64,000 bases of DNA, taken from the NCBI RefSeq assembly GCF_002250505.1, contig NZ_NJGY01000001.1, forward strand, positions 982,151 to 1,046,150. Reading direction: 5' to 3'. This stretch comes from Janthinobacterium sp. PC23-8 (lineage in GTDB: Bacteria > Pseudomonadota > Gammaproteobacteria > Burkholderiales > Burkholderiaceae_D). Made by a program: the position numbers and the translations under genes. This document shows, piece by piece, positions 44,007 to 52,805 of this stretch; the first letter of the stretch is position 1, and the number at the start of each line of letters is the position of its first letter. Under the pieces are notes generated by a model, which was given only the letters and a program-made list of their open reading frames with translations, did not search any database and was not told the DNA's origin.

Positions 44007-44789
44007 TTAAAGCTGTGAAAGTTTCTGCAACATCTGGTCGGACGTGGTGATGGCCTTGCTGTTGATCTCGTAGGCGCGCTGGGTCTGGATCATGTTGACC
44101 ATTTCCTCGGCCACGTTGACGTTCGAGGTTTCGATATAGCCCTGCATCAACAGGCCGGCGCCATTGGTGCCCGGCGTATTGGTCTGCGCCACGCCCGAAG
44201 CGCCCGTTTCCATGTACAGATTTTCGCCTTTCGATTCCAGGCCGGCCGGATTGACAAAAGTGGTCAGTTGCAGCGCGCCGATCTGCGCTGGCGCCGTCGT
44301 ATTGGGCAAGGTCACCGAGACGGTGCCGTCGCGCGCAACGGTCAGGCTCAGGGCGTTGGTTGGCACGGTAATGGCGGGCTGGATCACGAAGCCTTCGGAG
44401 GTCACCATCTGGCCGTTGGCGTCGATCTGGAACGAACCGTCGCGGGTATAGGCGGTGGCGCCGTCGGGCAGCAGCACCTGGAAAAAACCGCTGCCGTTGA
44501 TCATCACGTCGCGCGAATTGCCGGACGCCTGGGGATTGCCCTGCGTGTGGATGCGCTCGGTGGCCACGGTGCGCACGCCGGTGCCGAGTTGCAGGCCCGA
44601 TGGCAGCTGGGTCTGTTGCGACGATTGCGCGCCAGGCTGGCGCACGTTCTGATACAGCAAGTCTTCGAATACGGCGCGCGACTTCTTGAAGCCGGTGGTG
44701 CTGACGTTGGCCAGGTTATTGGCGATCACGTCCATCTGCGTTTGCTGCGCTTCCAGGCCGGTCTTGGCTATCCAAAGGGAACGTATCAT
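44007..44789 (-). CDS. flgG: Distal rod protein FlgG
   Basis: The 260 residues start [47 protein letters not shown], with the rod-family N-terminal NNLANVxTxGFK motif. They end with [30 protein letters not shown]. The Q-rich segment after LYQ (the G-specific extension) distinguishes it from FlgF. Its gene lies between flgF and flgH. Confidence 0.97.
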   Translation of the reverse strand: MIRSLWIAKTGLEAQQTQMDVIANNLANVSTTGFKKSRAVFEDLLYQNVRQPGAQSSQQTQLPSGLQLGTGVRTVATERIHTQGNPQASGNSRDVMINGSGFFQVLLPDGATAYTRDGSFQIDANGQMVTSEGFVIQPAITVPTNALSLTVARDGTVSVTLPNTTAPAQIGALQLTTFVNPAGLESKGENLYMETGASGVAQTNTPGTNGAGLLMQGYIETSNVNVAEEMVNMIQTQRAYEINSKAITTSDQMLQKLSQL

Positions 44790-44860
44790 GATTTTTCTCC
44801 AATAACAGCGCGCGCAGGCCCTGTGATAATTTCTATGTGACCATTATGCGGGCCACCCTA

Positions 44861-45604
44861 TCAATTCAAAGCGAGGATCTGGGTGGCTTTCGCCGCGTTG
44901 TTCTCGGCATTCTTGAGCAGGCTCATTTGGGTTTCGAACTGGCGCGCCAGTGCGATCATGGTCACCATCGAGTCGACCGGGCTGACATTGCTGCCCTCGA
45001 GCGCGCCGGTAGTCAGCTTGACGGCCTGGTCGGCCGGCGGCACGCTGCCGTCCTTGACACGGAACAGGCCGTCGTCGCCGCGCACCAGCATCTGCTCGGG
45101 AGGATTGACCAGCTTGATGCGGCCCAGCACGGTCGACGGCCCCGGCGGCACATCGGTGGAAATCGTGCCGATGGTGCCGTCGCCAGCGATCGCCACCGTC
45201 ACGCCGGGCGGCACCGCCAGCGGCCCCGTATCGCCCTGCACCATCAGGCCGGACTGGGTTTGCAGCATGCCGTTCTCGTTCAGTTTCAGCGCGCCGTTGC
45301 GGGTGTACGCTTCCGAGCCGTCGGCCGACTGCACCGCGATCCAGCCATTGTTTTCCAGCGCCACGTCGAGCGCGCGGCCGGTATGGATCATCGGACCTTG
45401 CTCGAAGTTCGAGCCGACCGTCGAATCGACGACAAAGGTGCGCGTCGGCATCATGCCGTCGGCCACCACCGGCACGGCGCGAAACGAGTCGAGCTGGGCG
45501 CGAAAGCCCGTGCTGGTCGCGTTCGCCAAGTTGTTGGCCGTGGTGGCCTGCTTCTCCATGATGTGCCTGGCGCCAGAGCTGGCGGTATAGATAAGACGGT
45601 CCAT
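44861..45604 (-). CDS. flgF: Proximal rod protein FlgF
   Basis: The 247 residues begin MDRLIYTASSGARHIMEKQATTANNLANATSTGFRAQLDSF. They end with GALEGSNVSPVDSMVTMIALARQFETQMSLLKNAENNAAKATQIL. The conserved ends and length fit FlgF. It lies between flgE (19 bp upstream) and flgG. Confidence 0.96.
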   Translation of the reverse strand: MDRLIYTASSGARHIMEKQATTANNLANATSTGFRAQLDSFRAVPVVADGMMPTRTFVVDSTVGSNFEQGPMIHTGRALDVALENNGWIAVQSADGSEAYTRNGALKLNENGMLQTQSGLMVQGDTGPLAVPPGVTVAIAGDGTIGTISTDVPPGPSTVLGRIKLVNPPEQMLVRGDDGLFRVKDGSVPPADQAVKLTTGALEGSNVSPVDSMVTMIALARQFETQMSLLKNAENNAAKATQILALN

Positions 45605-45622
45605 GTTTTTCTCCTGCTGCGG

Positions 45623-47170
45623 TTAGCGCAGGCTGACCAGCGTTTGCAGGATCGAATCCTGCGTCTTGATGGTCTGCGCATTGGCCTGGTAGGAGCGCTG
45701 GGCGGTGATCATGTTGACCAGTTCGGCCGTCAGGTCGACGTTCGACACTTCCACCGCCGACGAGCGCAAATTGCCGGCCGTGCCGGTGCCCGGTACGCCG
45801 ACAATGGGGCCGCCCGAGGTCGACGTTTCGCCCCAGGCATTGTTACCCAGCGGCTGCAGGCCGTTCGGATTGGTGAACGAAGTGAGGATGACCTGGCCCA
45901 GGTCGCGCGTCCTGCCGTTGCTGTACTGGCCCTGGATGATGCCGTCCGCGCCCACCACGAAGCGGCTCAGCTGGCCGGCGGCATAGCCATCGGCCTCGGT
46001 TTTCTTTTCACTGGTGGCGATGCCCAGCTGGGTCGAACTGCTGAAATCGACCTTGACCGCCAGGGTGCCGGTGGCGCCGGTGGCCGGGATGATCGGCAGG
46101 GTGACATTGACGGGCAAGCTTTGCGGCGGATTGAGCGCCAGCATGGCGGCCTTGTCCAGGCTGCCGACAGTGTTGAAGATCAGCGAACCGGTCTTGACCG
46201 CTGGCACCACGGTGGCGGCAGCAATCGCCGCGTCGATCTGGTCCGGCGTGCGGCTCGAATTGACGCCGTTGGCCACCGCGCCGACATAGGTGGCGCTGAT
46301 CGCGCCCAGTTGCGCGGCATTCGCGCCGGCGGCACCGGCGGCGGTGGTGACGGCGGCGCCGGCCGCGCCGGCGTAGGCCACGGCGGCGTTGGCGACATTG
46401 GCGGCCACTTGCGGCACGGCCGTGACGGCCGCCTGGTAGGCGGCGCGCGCGGCCAGGGCAGCGGGATCGGTCTGCAGGGCGGACGCGGCCTTGGCGCTGG
46501 TCACTTCCAGGTCATCGGAGGCCGTATAGACGTCCCAGGTATTGGTGCCGGTCTTGACGTAGAACATCGACATGGTGTGCGCATTGCCCAGCGTATCGTA
46601 GACGGGAACAGGGATCTGCTTGTTGTACGAGGTCGGGTCGGTAATACTGAACGGCACCGTGGTGGGCATGGCCGAATTCGAATTGAGGTTGATCTGGGTG
46701 TTGACCTTGGTGGTGGCCTGCGGGTTCATGTCGCCCGGATTGATCTGCAGCGGGATGGGGGCGCCGGCCAGCACCTTGCCGTTGGCGTCGACCGGATAGC
46801 CGGTCAGTTTGGCATTTTGCGCATTGATGATAAAACCGCTCTTGTCGACCTGAAACTGGCCATTGCGCGAATACTGGATCGTGCCGGCGGCGTTGGTGCG
46901 GAAAAAACCGCCGCCATTGATGGCAAGATCGAGCGGATTGGCCGAGGTTTCAAGGTTGCCCTGGGTAAATGATTGCGCCACTTGCGAGACCGCCACGCCG
47001 ATGCCGGACTGGCTGCCGGCCACGCCATACAGCGAACTGGCGTAGATATCGGCGAATTGCGCCTGCGACTGCTTGAAACCCACGGTGCCCGAGTTGGCGA
47101 TATTGTTGCCGATGACGTCCAGCGATTTGGCGGCGCCGTTCAAGCCGCTCAGGCCTTGTTGGAAAGACAT
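45623..47170 (-). CDS. flgE: Flagellar hook protein FlgE with alanine-rich insert
   Basis: Hook subunit (universal joint). The 515 residues have N-terminal GLSGLNGAAKSLDVIGNNIANSGTVGFKQSQ and C-terminal VEVSNVDLTAELVNMITAQRSYQANAQTIKTQDSILQTL. The usual length is about 400-420. The excess is an Ala-rich, probably helical segment at about residues 222-325 (DNA 46195-46507), placed after the conserved TWDVYTASDD and before GSLIFNTVGSLD. The insert likely forms an added surface domain. It follows flgD by about 80 bp. Confidence 0.94.
   Translation of the reverse strand: MSFQQGLSGLNGAAKSLDVIGNNIANSGTVGFKQSQAQFADIYASSLYGVAGSQSGIGVAVSQVAQSFTQGNLETSANPLDLAINGGGFFRTNAAGTIQYSRNGQFQVDKSGFIINAQNAKLTGYPVDANGKVLAGAPIPLQINPGDMNPQATTKVNTQINLNSNSAMPTTVPFSITDPTSYNKQIPVPVYDTLGNAHTMSMFYVKTGTNTWDVYTASDDLEVTSAKAASALQTDPAALAARAAYQAAVTAVPQVAANVANAAVAYAGAAGAAVTTAAGAAGANAAQLGAISATYVGAVANGVNSSRTPDQIDAAIAAATVVPAVKTGSLIFNTVGSLDKAAMLALNPPQSLPVNVTLPIIPATGATGTLAVKVDFSSSTQLGIATSEKKTEADGYAAGQLSRFVVGADGIIQGQYSNGRTRDLGQVILTSFTNPNGLQPLGNNAWGETSTSGGPIVGVPGTGTAGNLRSSAVEVSNVDLTAELVNMITAQRSYQANAQTIKTQDSILQTLVSLR
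46195..46507 (-). other. Ala-rich insert coding segment within flgE
   Basis: Encodes about 104 residues dominated by Ala and Val (for example ALAARAAYQAAVTAVPQVAA, then GAAVTTAAGAAGANAAQLGA). It interrupts the hook protein domain at a point where FlgE proteins normally have a short loop. Confidence 0.65.
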
Positions 47171-47249
47171 TTTTTGCTCCTGGTAAGGAATTTTTCGTTA
47201 AATAGTCAGGCAGCAGCGGGTTTCAGGCTGCAAAGAGGTTTTGCAGCAC

Positions 47250-47951
47250 TTACAAGATCTGCTTTACGTCGGCCATGTTGATGCTGCCCACGCCAGGCAC
47301 ATTCAGTTTGACGCCGGCCGTGCCGGTCGAGACGCTGGCCACGGAACCGAAGGTCAGGCCGGTGGCGTCCTTGAGTTTCTCGCCGCCGCGCGTGGCCACC
47401 ACCTCGAAGGTATAGGCGCCGTCGGCCAGCACGATGGCCTTGCCGTCCGCGTCCTTTTCACCGGTTTCGCCATTCCAGCCCAGCGGCACGGTGCCGGGGC
47501 CCTGGGCGCCGAGGTCGATGGAATGGACTTCCTTGCCGGCGCCGTCAAAGATGACGACCTTGACCTTGTCGGCCGCCGTCGCCAGATCCACGCCCAGCAG
47601 GGAAGCGCTTTTGCTCAGGGTAATGCCCTTGCCGGCGGTCAGCACGCCATGGCCGATGATATTGGCCGCCTGCATCGATTCGGCTTGCTGGTAGCTGGTC
47701 TTCAGGGTTTCCAGGGTCGTATTGAGCTTGTTGACGCCGGTCACCGTCGACAGCTGGGCCAGCTGGCTGGTCAGTTGTGCATTGTCGAGCGGATTCATCG
47801 GGTCCTGGTTTTTCAGCTGCGTGACGAGCAGGGTGAGGAATTTATTGGTGTCAGCTTCCACGCCGCCGGCGGCGGCCGTGGACTTCTTCGGATTCATCGT
47901 CGCCATCAGATCGGTGGTGACGGGCGCGGTGCTGGTATCGATGGTTGCCAT
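47250..47951 (-). CDS. flgD: Hook cap protein FlgD
   Basis: Scaffold that caps the growing hook. The 233 residues have the N-terminal LTLLVTQLKNQDPMNPLDNAQLTSQLAQLSTVTGVNKLN signature. A FlgD Ig-like and tudor region follows (VVIFDGAGKEVHSIDLGAQGPGTVPLGWNGE, then YTFEVVATRGGEK). Start ATG 47951 (MATIDTSTAPV); a TTG nine bases upstream is in frame. It follows flgC by 16 bp. Confidence 0.95.
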   Translation of the reverse strand: MATIDTSTAPVTTDLMATMNPKKSTAAAGGVEADTNKFLTLLVTQLKNQDPMNPLDNAQLTSQLAQLSTVTGVNKLNTTLETLKTSYQQAESMQAANIIGHGVLTAGKGITLSKSASLLGVDLATAADKVKVVIFDGAGKEVHSIDLGAQGPGTVPLGWNGETGEKDADGKAIVLADGAYTFEVVATRGGEKLKDATGLTFGSVASVSTGTAGVKLNVPGVGSINMADVKQIL

Positions 47952-47967
47952 AATGGTCAATCAGGCC

Positions 47968-48369
47968 TTACTGGCCGAGTGTGAGGGTTTTCAGGAGCAG
48001 CGACTTGGCCGCGTTCATGGTTTCCACATTCGTCTGGTACGAACGCGAAGCGGACAGCATATTGACCATTTCATCGACGGTATTGACGTTTGGCATGGTC
48101 ACATAGCCCTTGTCATCGGCCAGCGGGTTCTTCGGGTCGTACACCATTTTCATCGGCGAGGGGTCTTCGATCACCTTCTGCACCTTGACGGCGGTGCCGC
48201 CGGCGGCCAGCGGCACGGCTTCGAACACTACCTGCTTGGCGCGGTACGCCTGGCCACTGGCGCTGGTGGCGCTGTCGGCATTGGCCAGGTTGCTGGCCAC
48301 CGTGTTCAGGCGCTGCGCCTGGGCGCTCATTGCTGAACCGGAAACATTAAAAATATTAAACAGCGACAT
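47968..48369 (-). CDS. flgC: Proximal rod protein FlgC
   Basis: The 133 residues are [52 protein letters not shown] at the start. [41 protein letters not shown] is at the end, with the family's YVxxPNVNxVxEMVxM motif. It begins two bases after the flgB stop. Confidence 0.97.
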   Translation of the reverse strand: MSLFNIFNVSGSAMSAQAQRLNTVASNLANADSATSASGQAYRAKQVVFEAVPLAAGGTAVKVQKVIEDPSPMKMVYDPKNPLADDKGYVTMPNVNTVDEMVNMLSASRSYQTNVETMNAAKSLLLKTLTLGQ

Positions 48370-48371
48370 GA

Positions 48372-48821
48372 TTATTGTCCTCCCTGGATGGCCGTCAGCA
48401 TGCTCTTGATCTGCCCGTTGAGCAAGGTGATGCTCGCTTCATAACGAATCGCATTGTCGGCAAAGGCATTGCGCTCGAGGTCCATGTCGACCGTATTGCC
48501 ATCGACGGCGCCCTGGGCCGGCGCGCGGTACAGCAGCGGCGTGCCGTCCGGCATGGTGTCGACCTTGGCGCCAGCGCCGGCGGCGGTGGCGGCCACGCCA
48601 TTGCCGGGCAGATGCCTGGCTGCAGTGCCTTTCAGGGCCGGAGCGACGCCTTCGCCGCGCGCCAGCACGCCTTTCAGGGCGCTGGCGAAATCGACATCGC
48701 GCGCCTTGTAGTTGGGCGTATCGGCATTGGCGATATTCGAAGCGAGCAGTTCCTGGCGTGTCGAACGCAAGCTCAGCGCAGACTCGTGGAAGCGCAGGTA
48801 ATCGTCGAGTTTCCCTATCAT
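48372..48821 (-). CDS. flgB: Proximal rod protein FlgB
   Basis: First gene of the flgB-L operon. The 149 residues have [29 protein letters not shown] at the N-terminus and [38 protein letters not shown] at the C-terminus. I chose the ATG at 48821, which follows GGAGC by 6 bases; an upstream ATG would add 55 unrelated residues. It is divergent from flgA. Confidence 0.96.
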   Translation of the reverse strand: MIGKLDDYLRFHESALSLRSTRQELLASNIANADTPNYKARDVDFASALKGVLARGEGVAPALKGTAARHLPGNGVAATAAGAGAKVDTMPDGTPLLYRAPAQGAVDGNTVDMDLERNAFADNAIRYEASITLLNGQIKSMLTAIQGGQ

Positions 48822-49010
48822 GTCAGGCTCCGGAAAGATCCGCCACTGACGCCTGCTGGCGGAAGGATGGCGATATATATGATGACAGGAAAGATAGTAC
48901 GGTTCTCGGCAGTAATACCATCGCCTGATCAGACCGCACTTTCGCCCCTTAATCCACGCTTCAAGGGTGCCGGGCGAGACTATCATGGCACTATTCCAGA
49001 GGCCTATATC
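48822..49010. promoter_or_regulatory. flgB/flgA divergent intergenic region
   Basis: 189 bp between the divergent starts, containing ribosome-binding sites for each. I see no convincing sigma-28 or sigma-54 element, so these middle-class operons probably use another promoter type. Confidence 0.35.
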
Positions 49011-49709
49011 ATGAAAAAAACCTTCCTCTCGCTGCTGCCGCTATTGCTTGCCCTGACGTCACTGGCGCAGGCGCAAACAGCCGCACGCCAGTCGCCCGAA
49101 GCGCTGCGCCAGACGGTACAGCAATTCCTGCAACTGCAAAGCAATGGCCTGCCAGGCCAGGTCACCGTCACGGTGGGCGCCGTCGATCCGCGCCTGAACC
49201 TGGCCGCCTGCCCCGCGCCGCAGGCGTTCATGGCGCCGGGCAGCCGCGCCTGGGGCAAGAGCACGGTGGGCGTGCGCTGCACCGCGCCGGCCAACTGGAC
49301 GATTTACCTGCAAGCCAATGTGGCGGTGGTGGGCGACTATATCGCCAGCGCCGTGCCGCTGGCGCAAGGACAAACCATCGCCGCCAGCCAGCTGGTGACG
49401 ATGCAGGGCGACCTGGCGGCATTGCCTGCCGGCATCGCTACCAATATGGAACAAGTAGTCGGCGCCAGCACCAATATGTCGCTGCCGGCCGGCACGCCGA
49501 TGCGCACCGACACCTTGCGCCGCGCGCCGGTGGTCAGGCAGGGCCAGGTGGTCCGGGTAGTGTCAAGCGGCAATGGTTTTCAGGTAGCATCAGAGGGACG
49601 CGCCATCGGCAACGCCGGCGAGGGCCAGACGGTGCAGGTGCGGACCCAGGGCGGACAGCAAATCAGCGGCGTGGCGCGCGCGGGAGGGCTGGTCGAAGTT
49701 GCATTTTAA
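49011..49709 (+). CDS. flgA: P-ring chaperone FlgA
   Basis: Periplasmic chaperone for FlgI. The 232 residues have a Sec signal (KKTFLSLLPLLLALTSLAQAQ). The mature protein includes RLNLAACPAPQAFM and a SAF/beta-clip domain with VPLAQGQTIAASQLVTMQGD and IGNAGEGQTVQVRTQGG...SGVARAGGLVEV. It is transcribed with its own start, divergent from flgB. flgM follows after about 120 bp behind a separate sigma-28 promoter. Confidence 0.95.
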   Translation: MKKTFLSLLPLLLALTSLAQAQTAARQSPEALRQTVQQFLQLQSNGLPGQVTVTVGAVDPRLNLAACPAPQAFMAPGSRAWGKSTVGVRCTAPANWTIYLQANVAVVGDYIASAVPLAQGQTIAASQLVTMQGDLAALPAGIATNMEQVVGASTNMSLPAGTPMRTDTLRRAPVVRQGQVVRVVSSGNGFQVASEGRAIGNAGEGQTVQVRTQGGQQISGVARAGGLVEVAF

Positions 49710-49755
49710 GGCATTGCAAACTTGTCTGGACAGTGATATTTGTCATCCGGCACAC

Positions 49756-49782
49756 TAAAGTTTCAGGATTCGTGGCCGATAA
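49756..49782 (+). promoter_or_regulatory. Perfect sigma-28 promoter of flgMN
   Basis: TAAAGTTT (49756-49763), 11 bases, GCCGATAA (49775-49782). It matches the FliA consensus at all 16 positions with exact spacing, 49 bp before flgM. Confidence 0.93.
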
Positions 49783-49831
49783 AGACTCATACACCGGAGT
49801 TTTTTGACTTCGACCAGACGAGGATCATGTT

Positions 49832-50137
49832 GTGAAAATTACCGATAACATCAAAAGCAATCCCGGCTTGCCGGTCACGCCGGCGGCCACGTCCGGCGCC
49901 CGCAACACCGAGAAGGCGCAAGCTGCCCCGGCATCGTCGGACAGCGTACGCCTGTCGCCGCAAGGGCAGGCACTGGCGACCAGTGCAACGACCAACAGCA
50001 ATAGCGTGTTCGACACGAAGAAAGTCGAACGCATCAAACTCGCGATTGCCGATGGCCAGTTCCAGGTCAATTCTGAAAAAGTGGCGGACGGTCTCCTCGA
50101 CACGGTCAAGGACCTGCTGCACTCACGAAATAGATAG
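49832..50137 (+). CDS. flgM: Anti-sigma-28 factor FlgM
   Basis: Holds FliA inactive until it is exported through the finished hook. The 101 residues start with KITDNIKSNPGLPVTPAA and have a disordered Ala/Ser-rich middle. The C-terminal FlgM domain has TKKVERIKLAIADGQFQVNSEKVADGLLDTVKDLL, read as DTKKVERIKLAIADGQFQV in the first half. The start is a GTG at 49832. Expression from a perfect sigma-28 promoter gives the usual feedback. flgN follows 8 bp downstream. Confidence 0.94.
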   Translation: MKITDNIKSNPGLPVTPAATSGARNTEKAQAAPASSDSVRLSPQGQALATSATTNSNSVFDTKKVERIKLAIADGQFQVNSEKVADGLLDTVKDLLHSRNR

Positions 50138-50145
50138 GTTCTTCC

Positions 50146-50613
50146 ATGCAATCCGTGACTCCGTTTTCCAGCCTGCGCGACGAGCATGAGCTCATGACCA
50201 ACTTGCTGGCATTGATGAAACAAGAACAGCTGCATCTGGTTGCAGCCGATATCGATGCAATTTCGGACATTACGGTGCGCAAGACAGCGCTGATCGGAAA
50301 ACTGAGCCAGCTGGCGCAGCAACGCCACCAGGCGCTGGCCGCCGCCGGCTTTGCGGCCGGCGAAGACGGCATGGACGGCTGGCTGGCCGCTGCCGGCGAC
50401 ACGCCAGCGGCACCGCTGTGGAGCGCCCTGCTCGACACCACGCGCGCGGCCAAGGAACAGAATCGCCTGAACAGCTTGCTGGTCAACAAACATCTGCTGC
50501 ACGCCCAGGGCGCGCTCGGCGCCATGCGTCCGGCGGCGCAAAGCGGCAACTTCTACGGCCCCAGCGGCCAGACCACCACCAATACCACCCATCGCCGCGT
50601 CGTCATCGGCTGA
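50146..50613 (+). CDS. flgN: Flagellar export chaperone FlgN
   Basis: Chaperone of the junction proteins FlgK and FlgL. The 155 residues are helical: DEHELMTNLLALMKQEQLHLVAADIDAISDITVRKTALIGKL is the N-terminal FlgN helix pair. QNRLNSLLVNKHLLHAQGAL is near the C-terminus. It lies 8 bp after flgM, the canonical partner order. Confidence 0.92.
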   Translation: MQSVTPFSSLRDEHELMTNLLALMKQEQLHLVAADIDAISDITVRKTALIGKLSQLAQQRHQALAAAGFAAGEDGMDGWLAAAGDTPAAPLWSALLDTTRAAKEQNRLNSLLVNKHLLHAQGALGAMRPAAQSGNFYGPSGQTTTNTTHRRVVIG

Positions 50614-50641
50614 TACTGCCGCCACGCTGTCCTGGCGCACG

Positions 50642-50657
50642 TTTGCGCGCGCGCAAA
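50642..50657. repeat. 16-bp palindrome after flgN
   Basis: TTTGCGCGCGCGCAAA is a perfect palindrome 28 bp beyond the flgN stop. No T run follows. It could be a weak terminator or just alternating GC. Confidence 0.45.
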
Positions 50658-50825
50658 GTCACCATGCGCGCCGCCCCTATGCTCTTACATGGCACGCCGT
50701 ACCACAAACATGCGGACTTTTCCCGCTGACAAAAAACATCTCCTCGGTTGACGTTGTTGCCTTCCACCGCGCACGGCGCCGCCCCGGCCCCGGCGCACCC
50801 ACTCAATCAGTACAGGAGCATGAAT

Positions 50826-51443
50826 ATGAACGCTATCGCACTATCGCGGGCAAGCACGGCGCTGTTGTTGGGCTGCAGCCTGCTGGCGCCCCTGGCCCAG
50901 GCCGACACCCAGGTCGTCAAGTACGGCAACCTGGTCGCCAATGCCGTCGTCGCCACGCCACTGCTGGCGCAAGACTCGCTGGTGGTCGACACCTTCACCA
51001 CGGAACGGGGCGCGCTGTCGCAAACGACCACGTTTACCGTCGGTGACGGCGTCGAATACTTTTCCGGCAACGCCGCCTGGCTGGTCAACACGGCAAACGA
51101 CTTCGGCCCGCGCCTGACCGGGGTCAATATCGACCTGTTCGACGCCACCAATACCCTGCTGCAATCGGATACCTTCGTCGGCGTGCTGGGCGGCTTCGCC
51201 CATTCGACCTTCGGCGGCCTGCTGGGGCCGGGCACCTACACCATGGTGGCGAGCGGCGCCGGCATCCGCGATTCCCTGCTCGATATTTCGCTGACCATGG
51301 CCGTGCCCGAACCAGGAACCTACGCCATGCTGCTGGCGGGGCTGGCAGTGGTCGGCCTGGGCTTGTGGCGCCGCAGGAGCGGCATGGCGAACGACGGCGA
51401 CCGCTGGCAAATGATGCGTTTCCAGCCAGTCACGCCAGCGTAA
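50826..51443 (+). CDS. PEP-CTERM sorting-domain protein
   Basis: Exported protein of 205 residues. The Sec signal (ASTALLLGCSLLAPLAQA) is followed by a beta-rich domain: FTTERGALSQTTTFTVGDG, GGFAHSTFGGLLGPGTYTMVASG. The C-terminal signal has VPEPGTYAMLLAGLAVVGLGLWRRR (VPEP motif, helix, arginines), recognised by exosortase/EpsH in related bacteria. A 21-residue tail follows the arginines, which is unusual. ATG 50826 is 7 bases after AGGAG; ATG 50820 is too close. The PEP-CTERM call is firm, the function unknown. It is the first non-flagellar gene after flgN. Confidence 0.88.
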   Translation: MNAIALSRASTALLLGCSLLAPLAQADTQVVKYGNLVANAVVATPLLAQDSLVVDTFTTERGALSQTTTFTVGDGVEYFSGNAAWLVNTANDFGPRLTGVNIDLFDATNTLLQSDTFVGVLGGFAHSTFGGLLGPGTYTMVASGAGIRDSLLDISLTMAVPEPGTYAMLLAGLAVVGLGLWRRRSGMANDGDRWQMMRFQPVTPA

Positions 51444-51496
51444 GCCTGTCCCAGGCCGGGCAGGCGCGCACAAGCGTGCGGTGCCGCCATCATGGC

Positions 51497-52348
51497 TCAA
51501 TCATGGACCGGCCGCGCCGCATGCTGGCGAAATCTGGCGGCAATCGCGTTGGCACGGTTGACAGCATCGGCCTGTTGCGCGGGTGTCAGTTCGTCGCGCA
51601 ACCAGTGCCAGTAGTTGTCCTGGTAGGGGTTGGTGCTGCCGGGCGTCAGGATATCGTCATGCACCATGCGCAAGGCCAGCAGATAGCGATAGGCCAGCGG
51701 CGCATCTTTCTTGACGACATCACCGTCGCTCAGGTAGGCCATCATCAGGGTGCTGAGGCTGGACAATTCGGCCTGGTCGGCCTGCGCCGTCAGTTGCGCG
51801 ATCGCCTGCTGTTTCCAGGCCAGCACCAGCGGATCGTCGGGCCGGCTGCGCAGGGCGCTGCGGTCGCCGAACGGGCCTTCATGGAAAAAGCGCGTGCTGG
51901 CGCCCGGCACGCCGTCCTTGACGGCCAGCGCCAGGAAATCGAGGCGCGCGGCTTTCTGGCGCTCGGTCAGATTCGCACACAGATGCTGCTGCGCCACCTT
52001 TTCTGCCGCCGTCATCTCGCTGCCGCGCTCGAACTCCAGCGCTGGCAGGCGCCCTTCTTTCTGGAACATCATGCAGTCGTCAATCAGGTGGTAGGCGGCA
52101 TAGGCGTCGTCCGGGTTGCCGCTGGCGGCCAGATGCGCCAGTTGCTGCTCCAGGCTGGGCGCAGCGTCTGGCCTGGCAGGCACCGGCACCAGGCTGGCGT
52201 CGAGATTGAAATACGACGACAGGCCGCGCCCGGTGGGCGTGAGCACGGCGGGCGCCGCTGCGTCGGGGGCCGCTGCGTCGGGGGCCGGCCAGCAGGCATG
52301 GAGCAGCACCGCCAGCGCGGCGGCAAGCACGACATGAAGTGGACGCAT
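51497..52348 (-). CDS. Hypothetical lipoprotein
   Basis: 283-residue protein with a signal peptide and lipobox LLHAC (Cys19), so probably anchored in the outer or inner membrane. After the lipobox comes PDAAAPDAAAP, a small tandem repeat encoded by 15-base units. The rest is helical, with AHLAASGNPDDAYAAYHLIDDCMMF, LTERQKAARLDFLALAVKDG and DAPLAYRYLLALRM, suggestive of Sel1/TPR-like helices. I recognise no family or function. It is convergent with the PEP-CTERM gene and followed on its own strand by none. Confidence 0.72.
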   Translation of the reverse strand: MRPLHVVLAAALAVLLHACWPAPDAAAPDAAAPAVLTPTGRGLSSYFNLDASLVPVPARPDAAPSLEQQLAHLAASGNPDDAYAAYHLIDDCMMFQKEGRLPALEFERGSEMTAAEKVAQQHLCANLTERQKAARLDFLALAVKDGVPGASTRFFHEGPFGDRSALRSRPDDPLVLAWKQQAIAQLTAQADQAELSSLSTLMMAYLSDGDVVKKDAPLAYRYLLALRMVHDDILTPGSTNPYQDNYWHWLRDELTPAQQADAVNRANAIAARFRQHAARPVHD

Positions 52349-52375
52349 GGATATGGCGCGTTGCACGGTGACAGT

Positions 52376-52738
52376 TCAGCTGCCAGCCTGTTTCGGCTTG
52401 TGCCCCAGTTTCACAAGCGCGGCCATGATGGCGTCCACATGGTCGCCCTGCACCTCGATCACGCCATCCTTGACCGTGCCGCCCGAGCCGCACTGCGTGC
52501 GCAACTGCTTGCCCAGCAAGGCCAGCGCGATGGCGTCCAGCGCCAGGCCTTTGACGATAGTCACGCTCTTGCCGCCACGGCCCTTGGTCTGGCGCGCCAC
52601 GCGCACGGCGCCGTCGCCGACCGGTGCCGCACTGGCGGCGGCCTTGCACGCGCATTGCACCAAAGGCTGGCGACATGCGGGGCACATGCGGCCCGTTTCG
52701 GTGGAGTAGACCAGGCCGCCTTGGGAACTGCTTTTCAT
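52376..52738 (-). CDS. yciH: SUI1/eIF1-like translation factor (YciH family)
   Basis: 120-residue protein of the bacterial SUI1 family. A short N-terminal extension with two CPAC/CACK-like cysteine pairs (CPACRQPLVQCAC, about 39-51 of the longer frame) precedes the SUI1 fold. That fold has RGGKSVTIVKGL, LALLGKQLRTQCGSGGTVKDGVIEVQGDH. The GSGGTVKDG loop is the family signature. YciH is linked to translation initiation fidelity, but its role is not well settled. I chose the ATG at 52738; the upstream frame lacks conservation. Confidence 0.9.
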   Translation of the reverse strand: MKSSSQGGLVYSTETGRMCPACRQPLVQCACKAAASAAPVGDGAVRVARQTKGRGGKSVTIVKGLALDAIALALLGKQLRTQCGSGGTVKDGVIEVQGDHVDAIMAALVKLGHKPKQAGS

Positions 52739-52805
52739 GATGGGAATAGAAGAAAGAACAAAGATACCGCGATTGTAGCAAGCGGCAAGGCCAGGCACAG
52801 CCTGA

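Noticed and set aside
44837..46972. A 711-codon open frame opposite flgF and flgE
   Set aside because: The opposite strand encodes clear rod and hook proteins. The product of this frame is Arg/Gly/His-rich without recognisable domains.
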